From contig NZ_BSSV01000011.1 of assembly GCF_030161435.1 (NCBI RefSeq), forward strand, positions 1 through 60,508: a stretch of 60,508 nt of DNA, given 5' to 3'. Numbering within the stretch: position 1 is the first letter of the stretch; the number at the start of each line of letters is the position of its first letter. The translations under genes and the position numbers were made by a program. Source of the stretch: Thalassotalea loyana (GTDB taxonomy: Bacteria; Pseudomonadota; Gammaproteobacteria; Enterobacterales; Alteromonadaceae). Below are positions 27,844 through 37,388 of the stretch, one piece after another. The notes under the pieces are model-generated. The model had not been told where the DNA came from. It was given only the letters and a program-made list of their open reading frames with translations, and did no database searches.

Positions 27844-30048
27844 ATGAGAGTTGATGTGGCAGATATATATGTACAGGTAGCGATTCCAGTTCCATTAAGG
27901 CAATTGTTTACCTATATCGTACCTGACGCATTACACAGTGACGATGTAACACCGGGCGAGCGAGTAATTGTGCCATTTGGCCCGCGCAAAGTTGTCGGTG
28001 TTGTATTGAGTACATTATCAGAAACAAAGGTAGAGAAACTAAAGCCTATACTCTCGCGTGTCAGTGATAAATACGTCTTTGACAAATCTCTTTTAAAATT
28101 ATTAACGACGGCCGCTAATTACTATCACCACCCCATCGGGGACGTGATGCAACAAGCTCTACCTGTGCCTTTAAGGGATATTAATCAAGCGACAATAGAG
28201 CCCGAGTTAGAATACCACGCTAGTCGCACATCTAATGACATTAAAGAAACGCTTACGAAAAAATCACCAAAACAAGCGTCCCTTTACGAAACCATTGAAC
28301 AAAGCCAAGGGATCAGTTGGCCGGAGCTACGTACTCTGGGATTCGAAAAAAGCACGCTTAACGCACTACTTAAAAAAGAACTCATCAACGCAAGCGCGAG
28401 ACCAGATAAACGATTTACGTGGCACGAATCAAAGTTGAATAAAGAAAACAAGCTTCAACTTAATCATGAACAGGCAGTTATTGTCTCAGCGATTAACCAG
28501 CATCAAGGGTTTGCCTGCCATTTAATCGAAGGAATCACAGGTAGCGGTAAAACCGAAGTCTACTTGCAGGCAATTGAAACGATCTTAAGTCAACATCAAC
28601 AAGTATTAGTGTTGGTGCCAGAAATCGGTCTGACCCCGCAAACACTCTCTCGCTTTGAAAAGCGCTTTAATGTGCCTATTTACCTACACCATAGTGCGTT
28701 AAACAATTCTGAAAAGTTAGCAACATGGCTAGCTGCGCAAAATGGTAGTGCTGCCATTATCATTGGTACGCGAAGTGCGATATTTACGCCCTTAAAAAAG
28801 CTTGGTTTAATCGTTATTGATGAAGAGCATGACAGCTCTCTAAAACAGCAGGATAGTTTCAGATATCATGGAAGAGATATTGCTATTCTTAGAGCCAAAC
28901 AACTCAACATCCCGATAGTTTTAGGTACTGCGACCCCGAGTTTAGAAACATTACAAAACGCGCTGACAGGGAAATATCATCATCACCGTTTGACCAAACG
29001 TGCTGGCAATAGTGCTTTAGCGCCGATAAAGCTAATAGACATAGCTCAACAGCAAGTTGACAAAGGTCTTTCTGGAACACTTATCCACGAAATAAAAGCA
29101 ACGATTTCGCGCGGTGAACAAGTTCTTGTGTTTATAAACCGACGAGGGTTTGCCCAAGCGCTTACCTGTAAAGAGTGCCATTGGGTAGCCACCTGTGAAC
29201 GATGCTCAAAGCCTTTTACATTGCATAAAAATGATCAACAGCTTGTGTGTCACCACTGCTCCAATCAACACCCTACTCCGCAACAATGTCACAATTGTGG
29301 CAGTGTCCGATTAGAAGGTATTGGACTAGGTACAGAACAAGTTGAAGATAATCTTGCTACCTTATTTGATGACGCTAGTATTCTTCGAATAGACAGGGAC
29401 AGCACTCGAAAAAAAGGAGAGCTGACGAGGATGCTCGACGCTATAAGCAACAATGAGCACAACATCTTAGTCGGTACGCAAATGCTGGCAAAAGGTCATC
29501 ATTTCCCAAACGTTACACTTGTTGCCATTATTGGCGCTGATGGCGCTCTATTCAGTCATGATTACCGAGCACCAGAGCATCTTGCGCAATTGCTTGTTCA
29601 AGTTTCTGGGCGAGCCGGAAGAGCAAGTAAACCAGGCAAGGTATTGGTACAAACTAATTTTCCACAACACCCGTTATTACAAGATTTAGTCAACAATGGT
29701 TATGCTCATTTCGCTGAGTATGCGTTGATTGAACGACAACAAGCTTTACTTCCACCATTTACGTTTCAGGCACTTATCAGGGCAGAAGCAAACTATCCAA
29801 GCTACCCACAACAATTTCTTGCTGAACTACTACCGATAGCATCAGGAGCATGCATGGTTGCAGGCCCAATGCCAGCCCCAATGGAAAAGCGTGCTGGAAA
29901 ATACCGTTTTCACTTGATGGTACAAAGCAAGGATAGAAAAGCTTTGCATCAAACCTTACAACAACTAATTGCTAATATTTCAAACTTAGAAAGTAGTAAA
30001 AGAGTTCGGTGGTCAATTGACATCGACCCACAAGACTTAACTTGGTAA
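27844..30048 (+). CDS. priA: Primosomal protein N' (replication restart helicase)
   Basis: A 734-residue DEAH-type helicase that recognises stalled forks and loads DnaB through PriB and DnaT. It has an N-terminal 3' DNA-binding domain (VAIPVPLRQLFTYIVPD), Walker A EGITGSGKTEVYLQA, the DEEHD box, and an insert with eight zinc-binding cysteines (CKEC, CERC, CHHC, CHNC; about residues 440-486). The helicase C-lobe follows with GTQMLAKGHHFPNVTLV and VSGRAGR. The length is normal. The start follows a poor ribosome binding site, but the N-terminus matches the family. Confidence 0.96.
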   Translation: MRVDVADIYVQVAIPVPLRQLFTYIVPDALHSDDVTPGERVIVPFGPRKVVGVVLSTLSETKVEKLKPILSRVSDKYVFDKSLLKLLTTAANYYHHPIGDVMQQALPVPLRDINQATIEPELEYHASRTSNDIKETLTKKSPKQASLYETIEQSQGISWPELRTLGFEKSTLNALLKKELINASARPDKRFTWHESKLNKENKLQLNHEQAVIVSAINQHQGFACHLIEGITGSGKTEVYLQAIETILSQHQQVLVLVPEIGLTPQTLSRFEKRFNVPIYLHHSALNNSEKLATWLAAQNGSAAIIIGTRSAIFTPLKKLGLIVIDEEHDSSLKQQDSFRYHGRDIAILRAKQLNIPIVLGTATPSLETLQNALTGKYHHHRLTKRAGNSALAPIKLIDIAQQQVDKGLSGTLIHEIKATISRGEQVLVFINRRGFAQALTCKECHWVATCERCSKPFTLHKNDQQLVCHHCSNQHPTPQQCHNCGSVRLEGIGLGTEQVEDNLATLFDDASILRIDRDSTRKKGELTRMLDAISNNEHNILVGTQMLAKGHHFPNVTLVAIIGADGALFSHDYRAPEHLAQLLVQVSGRAGRASKPGKVLVQTNFPQHPLLQDLVNNGYAHFAEYALIERQQALLPPFTFQALIRAEANYPSYPQQFLAELLPIASGACMVAGPMPAPMEKRAGKYRFHLMVQSKDRKALHQTLQQLIANISNLESSKRVRWSIDIDPQDLTW

Positions 30049-30201
30049 CGTCAGTTTCTCTAATCGCTTTCATCACGTCACATCACGAGTCCACGTACTG
30101 AATATCTGTTACATGGCTTTAATGGTTCATAGATAAGTAAAAGAGCTTTTTTTTTATAGCGACTTGGTTAAAATAACGATTTTAAGATCTAGGTATTTTC
30201 G

Positions 30202-30759
30202 ATGGCTCCCCAAGATTACGTTTCGCGTAAACCAAATAAAAAAAATAATTCCCCGTATAAAAGTGATGCTCCTCAAGCACCAGCTATGTCATTAAAAAAC
30301 AAAGTTATCTTAGCTATCACCGTATTTTTTGCTGCCGCATTTGGATATGGCCTATGGAAATTGAACCAAACACCGGCACAAGCACCAATAATTATCGAGC
30401 AACCTAAAGCCACCACAAAACAAAATGAAGTATCGTTGCCAGAGCCACCAAAAGAAAAGTGGGATTACATGAAGGAGCTGGAAACGAAGGAAGTTGAAGT
30501 TGGCGAATACGAAGTCACCAATAAGGGGCCTTATCAAATGCAGTGTGGCTCATTTAGAACGCGTGAACAAGCTGAGGTTTTAAAAGCCAAAATAGCTTTT
30601 GCAGGAATCACTTCTCAAGTGAGAGAAACGAAAGGTAAAAATGGCACCTGGCACAAAGTAATTCTCGGCCCATATGAACGTAAGCGCTTGGCAGAAAAGG
30701 ACAAGCATTTATTAAAAAACAATAATGTCAATTATTGTCAAATTTGGTTGTGGCGATAA
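30202..30759 (+). CDS. ftsN: FtsN-like SPOR-domain cell division protein
   Basis: A 185-residue bitopic inner-membrane protein. A short basic cytoplasmic N-terminus (SRKPNKKNNSPYKSD) leads to one membrane helix (about 34-51, VILAITVFFAAAFGYGLW), a Pro/Glu-rich periplasmic linker, and a C-terminal SPOR domain (GPYQMQCGSFRTREQAEVLK through KVILGPYERKRLAEKDKHL) that binds denuded septal glycan. It is shorter than E. coli FtsN, but the gene order priA-ftsN-hslVU is the enteric one, which supports FtsN over other SPOR proteins. Confidence 0.82.
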   Translation: MAPQDYVSRKPNKKNNSPYKSDAPQAPAMSLKNKVILAITVFFAAAFGYGLWKLNQTPAQAPIIIEQPKATTKQNEVSLPEPPKEKWDYMKELETKEVEVGEYEVTNKGPYQMQCGSFRTREQAEVLKAKIAFAGITSQVRETKGKNGTWHKVILGPYERKRLAEKDKHLLKNNNVNYCQIWLWR

Positions 30760-30773
30760 ACCTTAGCTTTCCC

Positions 30774-30801
30774 CTTGAAAAAATAAAATCACCCCTCATT
30801 T
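30774..30801 (+). promoter_or_regulatory. Sigma32-type heat-shock promoter of hslVU
   Basis: CTTGAAA (30774-30780) is followed after 11 bp by CCCCTCATTT (30792-30801), close to the heat-shock consensus CTTGAAA / CCCCATnT. It lies about 60 bp before hslV, a known heat-shock operon in E. coli. Confidence 0.75.
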
Positions 30802-30817
30802 AATTCTCATAGCATTA

Positions 30818-30839
30818 GCCGAGCAGTCATGTGCTCGGC
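30818..30839 (+). promoter_or_regulatory. Stem-loop in the hslV leader
   Basis: GCCGAGCA - GTCATG - TGCTCGGC is a perfect 8-bp GC-rich stem in the predicted 5' UTR, 20 bp before the hslV start. No T-run follows, so it is not a terminator. A leader hairpin that affects mRNA stability is reported for E. coli hslVU; equivalence is inferred. Confidence 0.65.
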
Positions 30840-30859
30840 CACAATTATAGAGGTTAAAT

Positions 30860-31378
30860 GTGACTACTATTGTTTCAGTAAGACGTAACGGCAAAGTTGC
30901 CATTGGTGGCGACGGTCAGGTTTCATTGGGTAATACCGTAATGAAAGGCAATGCCAAAAAAGTACGTCGTTTATATCACGATAAAGTATTAGCTGGCTTT
31001 GCTGGTGGTACTGCTGATGCCTTCACTCTTTTTGAACGTTTTGAAAGTAAGCTTGAAATGCACCAGGGTCATTTGACGAAAGCAGCGGTAGAGCTTGCTA
31101 AAGACTGGAGAAGTGATCGTGCACTTCGCAAACTAGAAGCGTTGTTAGCCGTTGCTGATGAGGAAACGTCATTAATCATTACCGGTAATGGTGACGTTGT
31201 GCAACCAGAGCATGATTTGATCGCCATCGGTAGTGGTGGAAATTATGCGCAAGCATCGGCACTCGCCTTATTAGAGAATACCGACTTAAGTGCCAAAGAT
31301 ATCGTAGAAAAATCGTTAAAAATTGCAGGCGACATTTGTGTTTTCACCAACCAGCATCACACTGTTGATGAGCTGTAA
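30860..31378 (+). CDS. hslV: ATP-dependent protease HslVU, peptidase subunit
   Basis: A 172-residue proteasome-like peptidase that forms two stacked hexamers. It starts at a GTG (30860); removal of the first Met exposes the catalytic Thr of [20 protein letters not shown]. The GSGG turn ([19 protein letters not shown]) is typical. The ATG overlapping this GTG is followed at once by a stop and cannot be used. It is expressed with hslU, 31 bp downstream. Confidence 0.98.
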   Translation: MTTIVSVRRNGKVAIGGDGQVSLGNTVMKGNAKKVRRLYHDKVLAGFAGGTADAFTLFERFESKLEMHQGHLTKAAVELAKDWRSDRALRKLEALLAVADEETSLIITGNGDVVQPEHDLIAIGSGGNYAQASALALLENTDLSAKDIVEKSLKIAGDICVFTNQHHTVDEL

Positions 31379-31409
31379 CTTCCTGCGTATTAGTAAATAA
31401 GGATTCCCC

Positions 31410-32738
31410 ATGTCGAATATGACTCCAAGAGAAATTGTTAGTGAACTTGACCGCCATATTATTGGCCAAGATTCAGCTAAACGAGCAGTTGCAATTGCCT
31501 TACGTAATCGCTGGCGCCGTATGCAGTTAAACGAAGAATTACGCACCGAAGTCACACCAAAAAATATCTTAATGATTGGTCCAACAGGTGTTGGTAAAAC
31601 AGAGATTGCTCGTCGTTTGGCAAAACTTGCTAATGCACCATTTATCAAAGTTGAAGCGACTAAATTCACTGAGGTGGGTTACGTTGGTAAAGAAGTGGAA
31701 ACGATTATTCGCGACCTTGCTGATATGTCGATTAAGATGACCAAAGAGCAAGAAGTTGAGCGTGTAAAACACTTAGCTCAAGAGGCTGCAGAAGAGCGCA
31801 TTTTAGATATTTTGCTTCCACCTCCTCGTGACACATTTGGCAATGAAGAGAAACCAGAAAATAGTTCAACTCGACAAGTGTTCCGTAAAAAGCTGCGTGA
31901 AGGCCAATTAGATGATAAAGAGATTGAGCTGGACTTAGCTGCTCAACCTATGGGCGTTGAAATCATGGCTCCTCCAGGTATGGAAGACATGACGTCACAG
32001 CTGCAAAGCATGTTTCAAAACTTGTCTAATGAAAAAACGCAAAAGCGTAAATTAAAAATTAAAGATGCTTTTAAAGCGCTTCAAGAAGAAGAAGCCGCAA
32101 AAATGGTTAACCCTGATGAAGTGAAGCAAAAAGCTATTGAAGCGGTTGAGCAAAATGGCATTGTTTTTATTGATGAAATTGACAAGATTTGTAAACGTGG
32201 CGAAAGTTCAGGTCCTGATGTTTCGCGAGAAGGTGTCCAACGTGATTTATTACCACTCGTTGAAGGCTCGACGGTGAGCACAAAACACGGCATGGTAAAA
32301 ACAGATCACATATTGTTCATCGCCTCTGGTGCATTCCAAATGGCAAAACCATCAGATCTCATTCCTGAGTTACAAGGTCGTCTACCAATTCGTGTCGAGT
32401 TAGAAGCATTACGCACACAAGACTTCGAACGTATTTTAACAGAGCCTAACGCGAGCTTAACTGAACAATATCAAGCATTAATGGCAACGGAAGGACTAAA
32501 CTTAAGCTTTAGTGACTCTGGTGTTAAAGCGATAGCTAATGCCGCTTGGCAGGTCAATGAAAGTACTGAAAATATCGGTGCTCGTCGCTTACATACGATG
32601 ATGGAGCGATTAGTCGAAGAGATATCATTTCATGCAAATGATAAATCAGGTCAATCAATTGAAATTGATGAGGCGTACGTCAATACAACATTAAATGATG
32701 TAGTACAAGATGAAGACTTGAGTCGTTTTATTCTGTAG
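31410..32738 (+). CDS. hslU: ATP-dependent protease HslVU, ATPase subunit
   Basis: A 442-residue AAA+ unfoldase that feeds substrates into HslV. It opens with [17 protein letters not shown] and has Walker [16 protein letters not shown], the GYVGKEVE pore loop, the inserted I-domain (about residues 110-235) and Walker [10 protein letters not shown]. The C-terminal DEDLSRFIL is the tail that docks into HslV. It is the last gene of the hslVU unit, ended by a strong terminator. Confidence 0.98.
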   Translation: MSNMTPREIVSELDRHIIGQDSAKRAVAIALRNRWRRMQLNEELRTEVTPKNILMIGPTGVGKTEIARRLAKLANAPFIKVEATKFTEVGYVGKEVETIIRDLADMSIKMTKEQEVERVKHLAQEAAEERILDILLPPPRDTFGNEEKPENSSTRQVFRKKLREGQLDDKEIELDLAAQPMGVEIMAPPGMEDMTSQLQSMFQNLSNEKTQKRKLKIKDAFKALQEEEAAKMVNPDEVKQKAIEAVEQNGIVFIDEIDKICKRGESSGPDVSREGVQRDLLPLVEGSTVSTKHGMVKTDHILFIASGAFQMAKPSDLIPELQGRLPIRVELEALRTQDFERILTEPNASLTEQYQALMATEGLNLSFSDSGVKAIANAAWQVNESTENIGARRLHTMMERLVEEISFHANDKSGQSIEIDEAYVNTTLNDVVQDEDLSRFIL

Positions 32739-32757
32739 TCAACTCATCAAACTAAAA

Positions 32758-32793
32758 ATAAAAAAGGCAGCCTATTAACCGGCTGCCTTTTTT
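32758..32793. terminator. Bidirectional terminator after hslU
   Basis: GGCAGCC - TATTAACC - GGCTGCC with A5 before and T6 after serves hslU on the plus strand and the convergent chemoreceptor gene, which stops at 32808. Confidence 0.9.
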
Positions 32794-32807
32794 GTTGGCT
32801 CAAAAAC

Positions 32808-34667
32808 TTAAACTTTAAAACGACTCACTTCAGAATGAAGCACTTTAGCTTGTTGTGAAAGTTCTTCACTCATATGCTCATTTTGCTTCGCTGAATCAGC
32901 CGCTTGCTCCGTAACATCCCTGATCATAACCACATGTTCATTGACTTCAGACGCCACTGAACTCTGCTCTTGTATCGCGGTTGCAATCGCCGTATTCATA
33001 TCCATGATTAAGGAGACATCTGAAGTTATCTCTTCTAACATCTTACCTGCTGAACTCGCTTGCTCCGCACTATCGTCACCTTGTTTGCGACATGTCCCCA
33101 TGTGATCAACAATTTCTTTAGTACGGGTTTGTAATGAACTAATAATACCTTCGATTTCTTGCGTCGAATCTTGCGTTCTTGATGCTAACGTTCTGACTTC
33201 ATCAGCAACAACAGCAAAGCCTCGACCTTGTTCACCCGCCCTCGCAGCTTCAATTGCGGCATTTAGCGCCAGCAAGTTAGTTTGCTCGGCAATCCCACGA
33301 ATCACATCTAGTACAGAGCCGATCGTATGACTATCTTTTGCTAGCTCACTAACGATATGCTCCGACTCTTCTAACGTAGAAGATAACACGGAAATTTGTT
33401 CAATTGTGCTACTAACACCATCTTTACCACGCTCTGCATTTTCAGTTGTTAACTGAGCTTTATTAGCCGCGTCTTCAGTATTCTTGGCAATTTCATCGAC
33501 CGTAGCCACCATTTCAGTGACTGCTGTTGCAACAAGATCAGTTTGCTGCATTTGGGTATCTACCCCTTCGTTGGCAACGCTGATGTTCTCAGCAAGTGAT
33601 TGTGTAGCAACATTGACGGTTTCTACTGACTGATTACATTCAACAATCAAGTGACGGAACGTTGCTAGCATCTCATTGAAAACTTTAGCCATTTCTGTAA
33701 GTTCATCATTACCTTTTAATTCAGCACTAAGTGTTAAATCATTGGTAGAGGATACTTTCTTCATCAAGTCACGCATTTCAGTAACCGTATTGATAATTCC
33801 GCGACTGATGTAAGTACTCAAAAATACGGTTCCACCGATAATAATAATCAGCACAACGTACGCCATTTGTTTTACGGAGGCGATACTTTCAGCAACATAT
33901 TTCTTCGAATCAGCCAATATAGCTGCCGTTCTTTTTTGCATATCGTCAACAGCTGTATTCATTTCCCCCAACATTCCCTGTGTTGGATCGTAGCCAAGCT
34001 TGCGTTGTGCATTGACTAAATTAAGGAAATCATCTTGATAGGCTGACAGCAAATTGACTAAGTCAGCTTTTACTGCTGATGGCTGGCTACTTGCTTGAAC
34101 TTTGTCTTTCAATACTTGTGTATTGTTCTCTAGTCGAGTGACGTATTTATCGTCTAAACGCAGCATGAAGTCTTTCTCGTTGCGTCTCAACTGTAACATG
34201 CCAGAGAGCAATTCATAGTCACTTGAACCCAACATCTCTTCTACCGCATGAACACTTGCGCGTAAGCTACCATAGAGACCATCTTTAGGGTGTAAACCTA
34301 TTAGTTTTTGCTGTTCCACAACACCGTTAAACAGAGCCTCATAATCTTTCAATTTCTGGTTAATCGCACTGATAGAACTGGTGTCCGCGCCGAAACTGTC
34401 TACTCCATCCTTGAGGGCAGATAAATATGATTGTGTTTTCTTAATGCTTTTGAAAAACTCTGCCGCGTGTGTTTCATCTTTCAACGTTAGAAAGTTTTTT
34501 TGGTGATGCTCTAACTGCGAGACTTCAGATTCAACAGCAGCCAGATTACGAGTGATGTCTACTTCTAGCGACATTTTATACAAAGCATACAACAAGATAC
34601 CGAGCATAATAACCAAAGCACCAATAAAGTTGGCTATGTTCAGTAATAATTTTTGTTTAATCGTCAT
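32808..34667 (-). CDS. Methyl-accepting chemotaxis protein with HBM-type sensor
   Basis: A 619-residue chemoreceptor. It has an N-terminal membrane helix (about 8-30), a periplasmic four-helix sensor at about 35-270 of the helical bimodular type ([20 protein letters not shown] is its hallmark), a second membrane helix (about 272-290), a HAMP region, and a cytoplasmic signalling bundle whose tip is [23 protein letters not shown] sensors of relatives bind organic acids or polyamines; the ligand here is unknown. No C-terminal CheR-binding pentapeptide is present. The ATG at 34667 follows GAGG at a distance of about 10; a TTG just upstream is also possible. Confidence 0.93.
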   Translation of the reverse strand: MTIKQKLLLNIANFIGALVIMLGILLYALYKMSLEVDITRNLAAVESEVSQLEHHQKNFLTLKDETHAAEFFKSIKKTQSYLSALKDGVDSFGADTSSISAINQKLKDYEALFNGVVEQQKLIGLHPKDGLYGSLRASVHAVEEMLGSSDYELLSGMLQLRRNEKDFMLRLDDKYVTRLENNTQVLKDKVQASSQPSAVKADLVNLLSAYQDDFLNLVNAQRKLGYDPTQGMLGEMNTAVDDMQKRTAAILADSKKYVAESIASVKQMAYVVLIIIIGGTVFLSTYISRGIINTVTEMRDLMKKVSSTNDLTLSAELKGNDELTEMAKVFNEMLATFRHLIVECNQSVETVNVATQSLAENISVANEGVDTQMQQTDLVATAVTEMVATVDEIAKNTEDAANKAQLTTENAERGKDGVSSTIEQISVLSSTLEESEHIVSELAKDSHTIGSVLDVIRGIAEQTNLLALNAAIEAARAGEQGRGFAVVADEVRTLASRTQDSTQEIEGIISSLQTRTKEIVDHMGTCRKQGDDSAEQASSAGKMLEEITSDVSLIMDMNTAIATAIQEQSSVASEVNEHVVMIRDVTEQAADSAKQNEHMSEELSQQAKVLHSEVSRFKV

Positions 34668-34752
34668 CAATAAAAGCCTCAATTAGACCAATGGCATTGT
34701 TTAAAGTATAGACCTAAATTTCAAATGCACTTGGTAAATTAAACTTTATTTT

Positions 34753-36750
34753 TTAACGATTTAAATACTTTGATAAATCCTGTTCAGACAATGGCTTGGC
34801 GATGTAATATCCTTGAACTGCATCACACCCTAACTTCCTCAATAACTCAAGCTGATTTGCGTCTTCTACCCCTTCAGCCAAGACCCTTTTACCCAAGCCA
34901 TGAGATAGTTTAATCATCGATTTAACAATCGTAACATCCGAGTCATTATTAGCGACTTCGCTGACAAAACTACGATCAATCTTAATTTTATCAATCGGTA
35001 ATTTTCGCAAATATGCAAGAGACGAATAGCCCGTACCAAAATCATCGATAGACACTCTAATACCTAAGTTTTGTAACTTAACAATGGTATCCATCACACT
35101 TTCAATATCTGTAATGACGACATTTTCTGTGATTTCGAGTTCCAAACAGCTAGATGGTATTTGATATTGATATAGTAAAGACTGAACATAACCAACAAAC
35201 TGTGGATCTTGGAACTCTACTGAAGTTACATTGACGGCAATCGTGACCCTACGTTTGAACTCTTTTTGCCATTGCTGAACTTTTTGAGCAGATAACTCTA
35301 GAACATAATGATCTAGCTCCCTGCTCATTGATAATTGCTCTATTTTATCTAGAAATTGACCAGGGGCTAACAAACCTTTTTCAGGGTGTTGCCAACGAAC
35401 TAGGGCCTCAACCCCTTCTAATTTATTGGTGTATAAGTTGAGTTGAGGTTGGAAATATAGAACAAACTCTCTATTTTCAAAGGCGTGGTTCAGCTCCTTT
35501 TCAACCGCCATTAATTCACAGCCCTTTGATTGCATACCTTCAATATACTGAACACTGTGAATATTTTCTGTTTCGGCGTGAAATAGCGCTAAATTAGCCT
35601 TTTTAAGCAACTCTTCTTCATCATCACCATGATCAGGAAACAAGCTATACCCCACACTAGCCTTAAGTTCTATACTATGCTCTTGATAGTGGTAAGGTGC
35701 AGACAATAAGTCATGAATATGATCGGCACCTTTGTTTAGTTGGGATAAATTGTGTATTTCCAAAGCAAAGACAAAGGAGTCTCCGCTAAGTCGTCCAACA
35801 ACGGACGGGACTAAAACACTTTGTGATAAACGGATTGCTACTTGAGCCAAGATATAGTCACCGGCACTAAGACCATAGGTATCATTAATAAATTTAAACC
35901 GCTTTATATCAATCAAATAAATAGCCAAGCGTGCACCGCTTTGTTGGCATAGCTCCATTGCCGATGGCAGTTTTTCTAATACTTGCTCTCGATTCAAAGC
36001 GCCTGTTAATTGGTCATGTTTACCTAAATACTGCGCACGGTTGATGGCGGTTACGGCCAAATTGCGTTCAGCACCTTGCATCCAAATGAGCATCGCGTAA
36101 CCCAATACCGCATTAGCACCACTATCAAAGACAAGTATTGCTCTGACTATTTCGCCAAAGTAGTCTGTCCCGAGTAACATGACCGATGCTAAAGAATAGG
36201 ATACAAACCTGACTCCCATGGCGATGAAAAGCCACATAAAAATACGACTAGCGAAGAATGTCTTCTGCTGATTGAACAACCAAAAGCTAGATGCGAGGAA
36301 GCCACAGCCGATAATAAAAGACGTCAGGCTTTCTCTAAGATATAAACGGTTGTAGGTTGCGAAGTCGTCAAACGCAAACAAAATAACAGAAAAGAACGTG
36401 TACAGTGTGACAACAAAAAGGCTACCCCATAGTCGCCGCAAATCAATATTTTTGCTGCTTGCTGCTCGGTATATAGCCCAAAATAGCATTAAGGCAAAAA
36501 GGTTGAACGTCAATTTGTTCAAAAAGGTTAATAAGATAAGTAATGGCTCTGTTGCCTTGGCAATATCCAAGACCATCATCGTTAACATCATACCTCGATT
36601 AACGATTAACAAGCTCAATGCAATGACCCACAACTTAACATAAGTGCGACCAAAGCCTCGGTAGAACATCAACAAGAAAAACGTCAAGACCATTAAGACG
36701 ATGCATTCAACGAGATAGAGTATTGGACTTGTAAAAAATTGTTCTGCCAT
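34753..36750 (-). CDS. Membrane GGDEF(degenerate)-EAL protein, probable c-di-GMP phosphodiesterase
   Basis: A 665-residue inner-membrane protein. About seven membrane helices fill residues 10-220, then GGDEF at about 235-395 and EAL at about 410-660. The GGDEF motif is SGDSF, so cyclase activity is unlikely. The EAL domain keeps EALVRW, AVNVTS, EITEN, DDFGTGYSSLAYL, KIKIDRSFV and AEGVED, all that is needed for phosphodiesterase activity. The gene stands between a chemoreceptor and rraA on the minus strand, 70 bp from the chemoreceptor gene. The membrane domain resembles MASE-type sensors, but I could not place it in a named class. Confidence 0.88.
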   Translation of the reverse strand: MAEQFFTSPILYLVECIVLMVLTFFLLMFYRGFGRTYVKLWVIALSLLIVNRGMMLTMMVLDIAKATEPLLILLTFLNKLTFNLFALMLFWAIYRAASSKNIDLRRLWGSLFVVTLYTFFSVILFAFDDFATYNRLYLRESLTSFIIGCGFLASSFWLFNQQKTFFASRIFMWLFIAMGVRFVSYSLASVMLLGTDYFGEIVRAILVFDSGANAVLGYAMLIWMQGAERNLAVTAINRAQYLGKHDQLTGALNREQVLEKLPSAMELCQQSGARLAIYLIDIKRFKFINDTYGLSAGDYILAQVAIRLSQSVLVPSVVGRLSGDSFVFALEIHNLSQLNKGADHIHDLLSAPYHYQEHSIELKASVGYSLFPDHGDDEEELLKKANLALFHAETENIHSVQYIEGMQSKGCELMAVEKELNHAFENREFVLYFQPQLNLYTNKLEGVEALVRWQHPEKGLLAPGQFLDKIEQLSMSRELDHYVLELSAQKVQQWQKEFKRRVTIAVNVTSVEFQDPQFVGYVQSLLYQYQIPSSCLELEITENVVITDIESVMDTIVKLQNLGIRVSIDDFGTGYSSLAYLRKLPIDKIKIDRSFVSEVANNDSDVTIVKSMIKLSHGLGKRVLAEGVEDANQLELLRKLGCDAVQGYYIAKPLSEQDLSKYLNR

Positions 36751-36898
36751 TCAATTGATTCTTATAATTTTATGAAAAATTAGAATATCTTATTGTTATT
36801 GTAATACAAATTGATTTATCAGGGTATCTGACTATTGTACAAGCAATTTAACTCGCTATACTGATAACGATCAATCCTAGCCCTAAAGAGCAGTTTTT

Positions 36899-37384
36899 AT
36901 GGAATACAATACCTCAGAACTTTGTGATATTTATGCCGATTTAGTTGACGTTGTCGAACCTATTTTTAGTAATTATGGTGGCCGCTTCTCTTTTGGTGGG
37001 AAAGTGGTAACTTTAAAATGCTTTGAAAACAATGGACTAATAAAAGAACTCCTGTCCCAAGATGGCAGCGGCCAAGTGCTCGTTATCGATGGAGGAGGTT
37101 CGACACGTCGAGCATTATTAGACGCATCTATTGTCGCACTTGCCCAAGAAAACCAATGGGAAGGTATTATTTGTTACGGAAGTGTTCGAGACGTAGATGC
37201 GTTAGAAGACTTTGATATCGGTATTCAATCACTCGTCTCTATACCTGTTGGTGCTAATGATGATTCAACGGGTGAAGCTGATGTTGCGATTAATTTTGGT
37301 GGCGTGACTTTCTTACCAGATGATCATGTCTATGCCGACAATACAGGTATTATTCTTTCACCTGATCCGTTAGATATTGAGTAG
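36899..37384 (+). CDS. rraA: Regulator of RNase E activity A
   Basis: A 161-residue protein that forms a trimeric ring and inhibits RNase E by binding its C-terminal scaffold. Typical features are [20 protein letters not shown] at the start, [20 protein letters not shown] and [12 protein letters not shown]. The fold derives from a 4-hydroxy-4-methyl-2-oxoglutarate aldolase-like family. It converges with a degenerate GGDEF/EAL gene, with 4 bp between the stops. Confidence 0.95.
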   Translation: MEYNTSELCDIYADLVDVVEPIFSNYGGRFSFGGKVVTLKCFENNGLIKELLSQDGSGQVLVIDGGGSTRRALLDASIVALAQENQWEGIICYGSVRDVDALEDFDIGIQSLVSIPVGANDDSTGEADVAINFGGVTFLPDDHVYADNTGIILSPDPLDIE

Positions 37385-37388
37385 CTTA

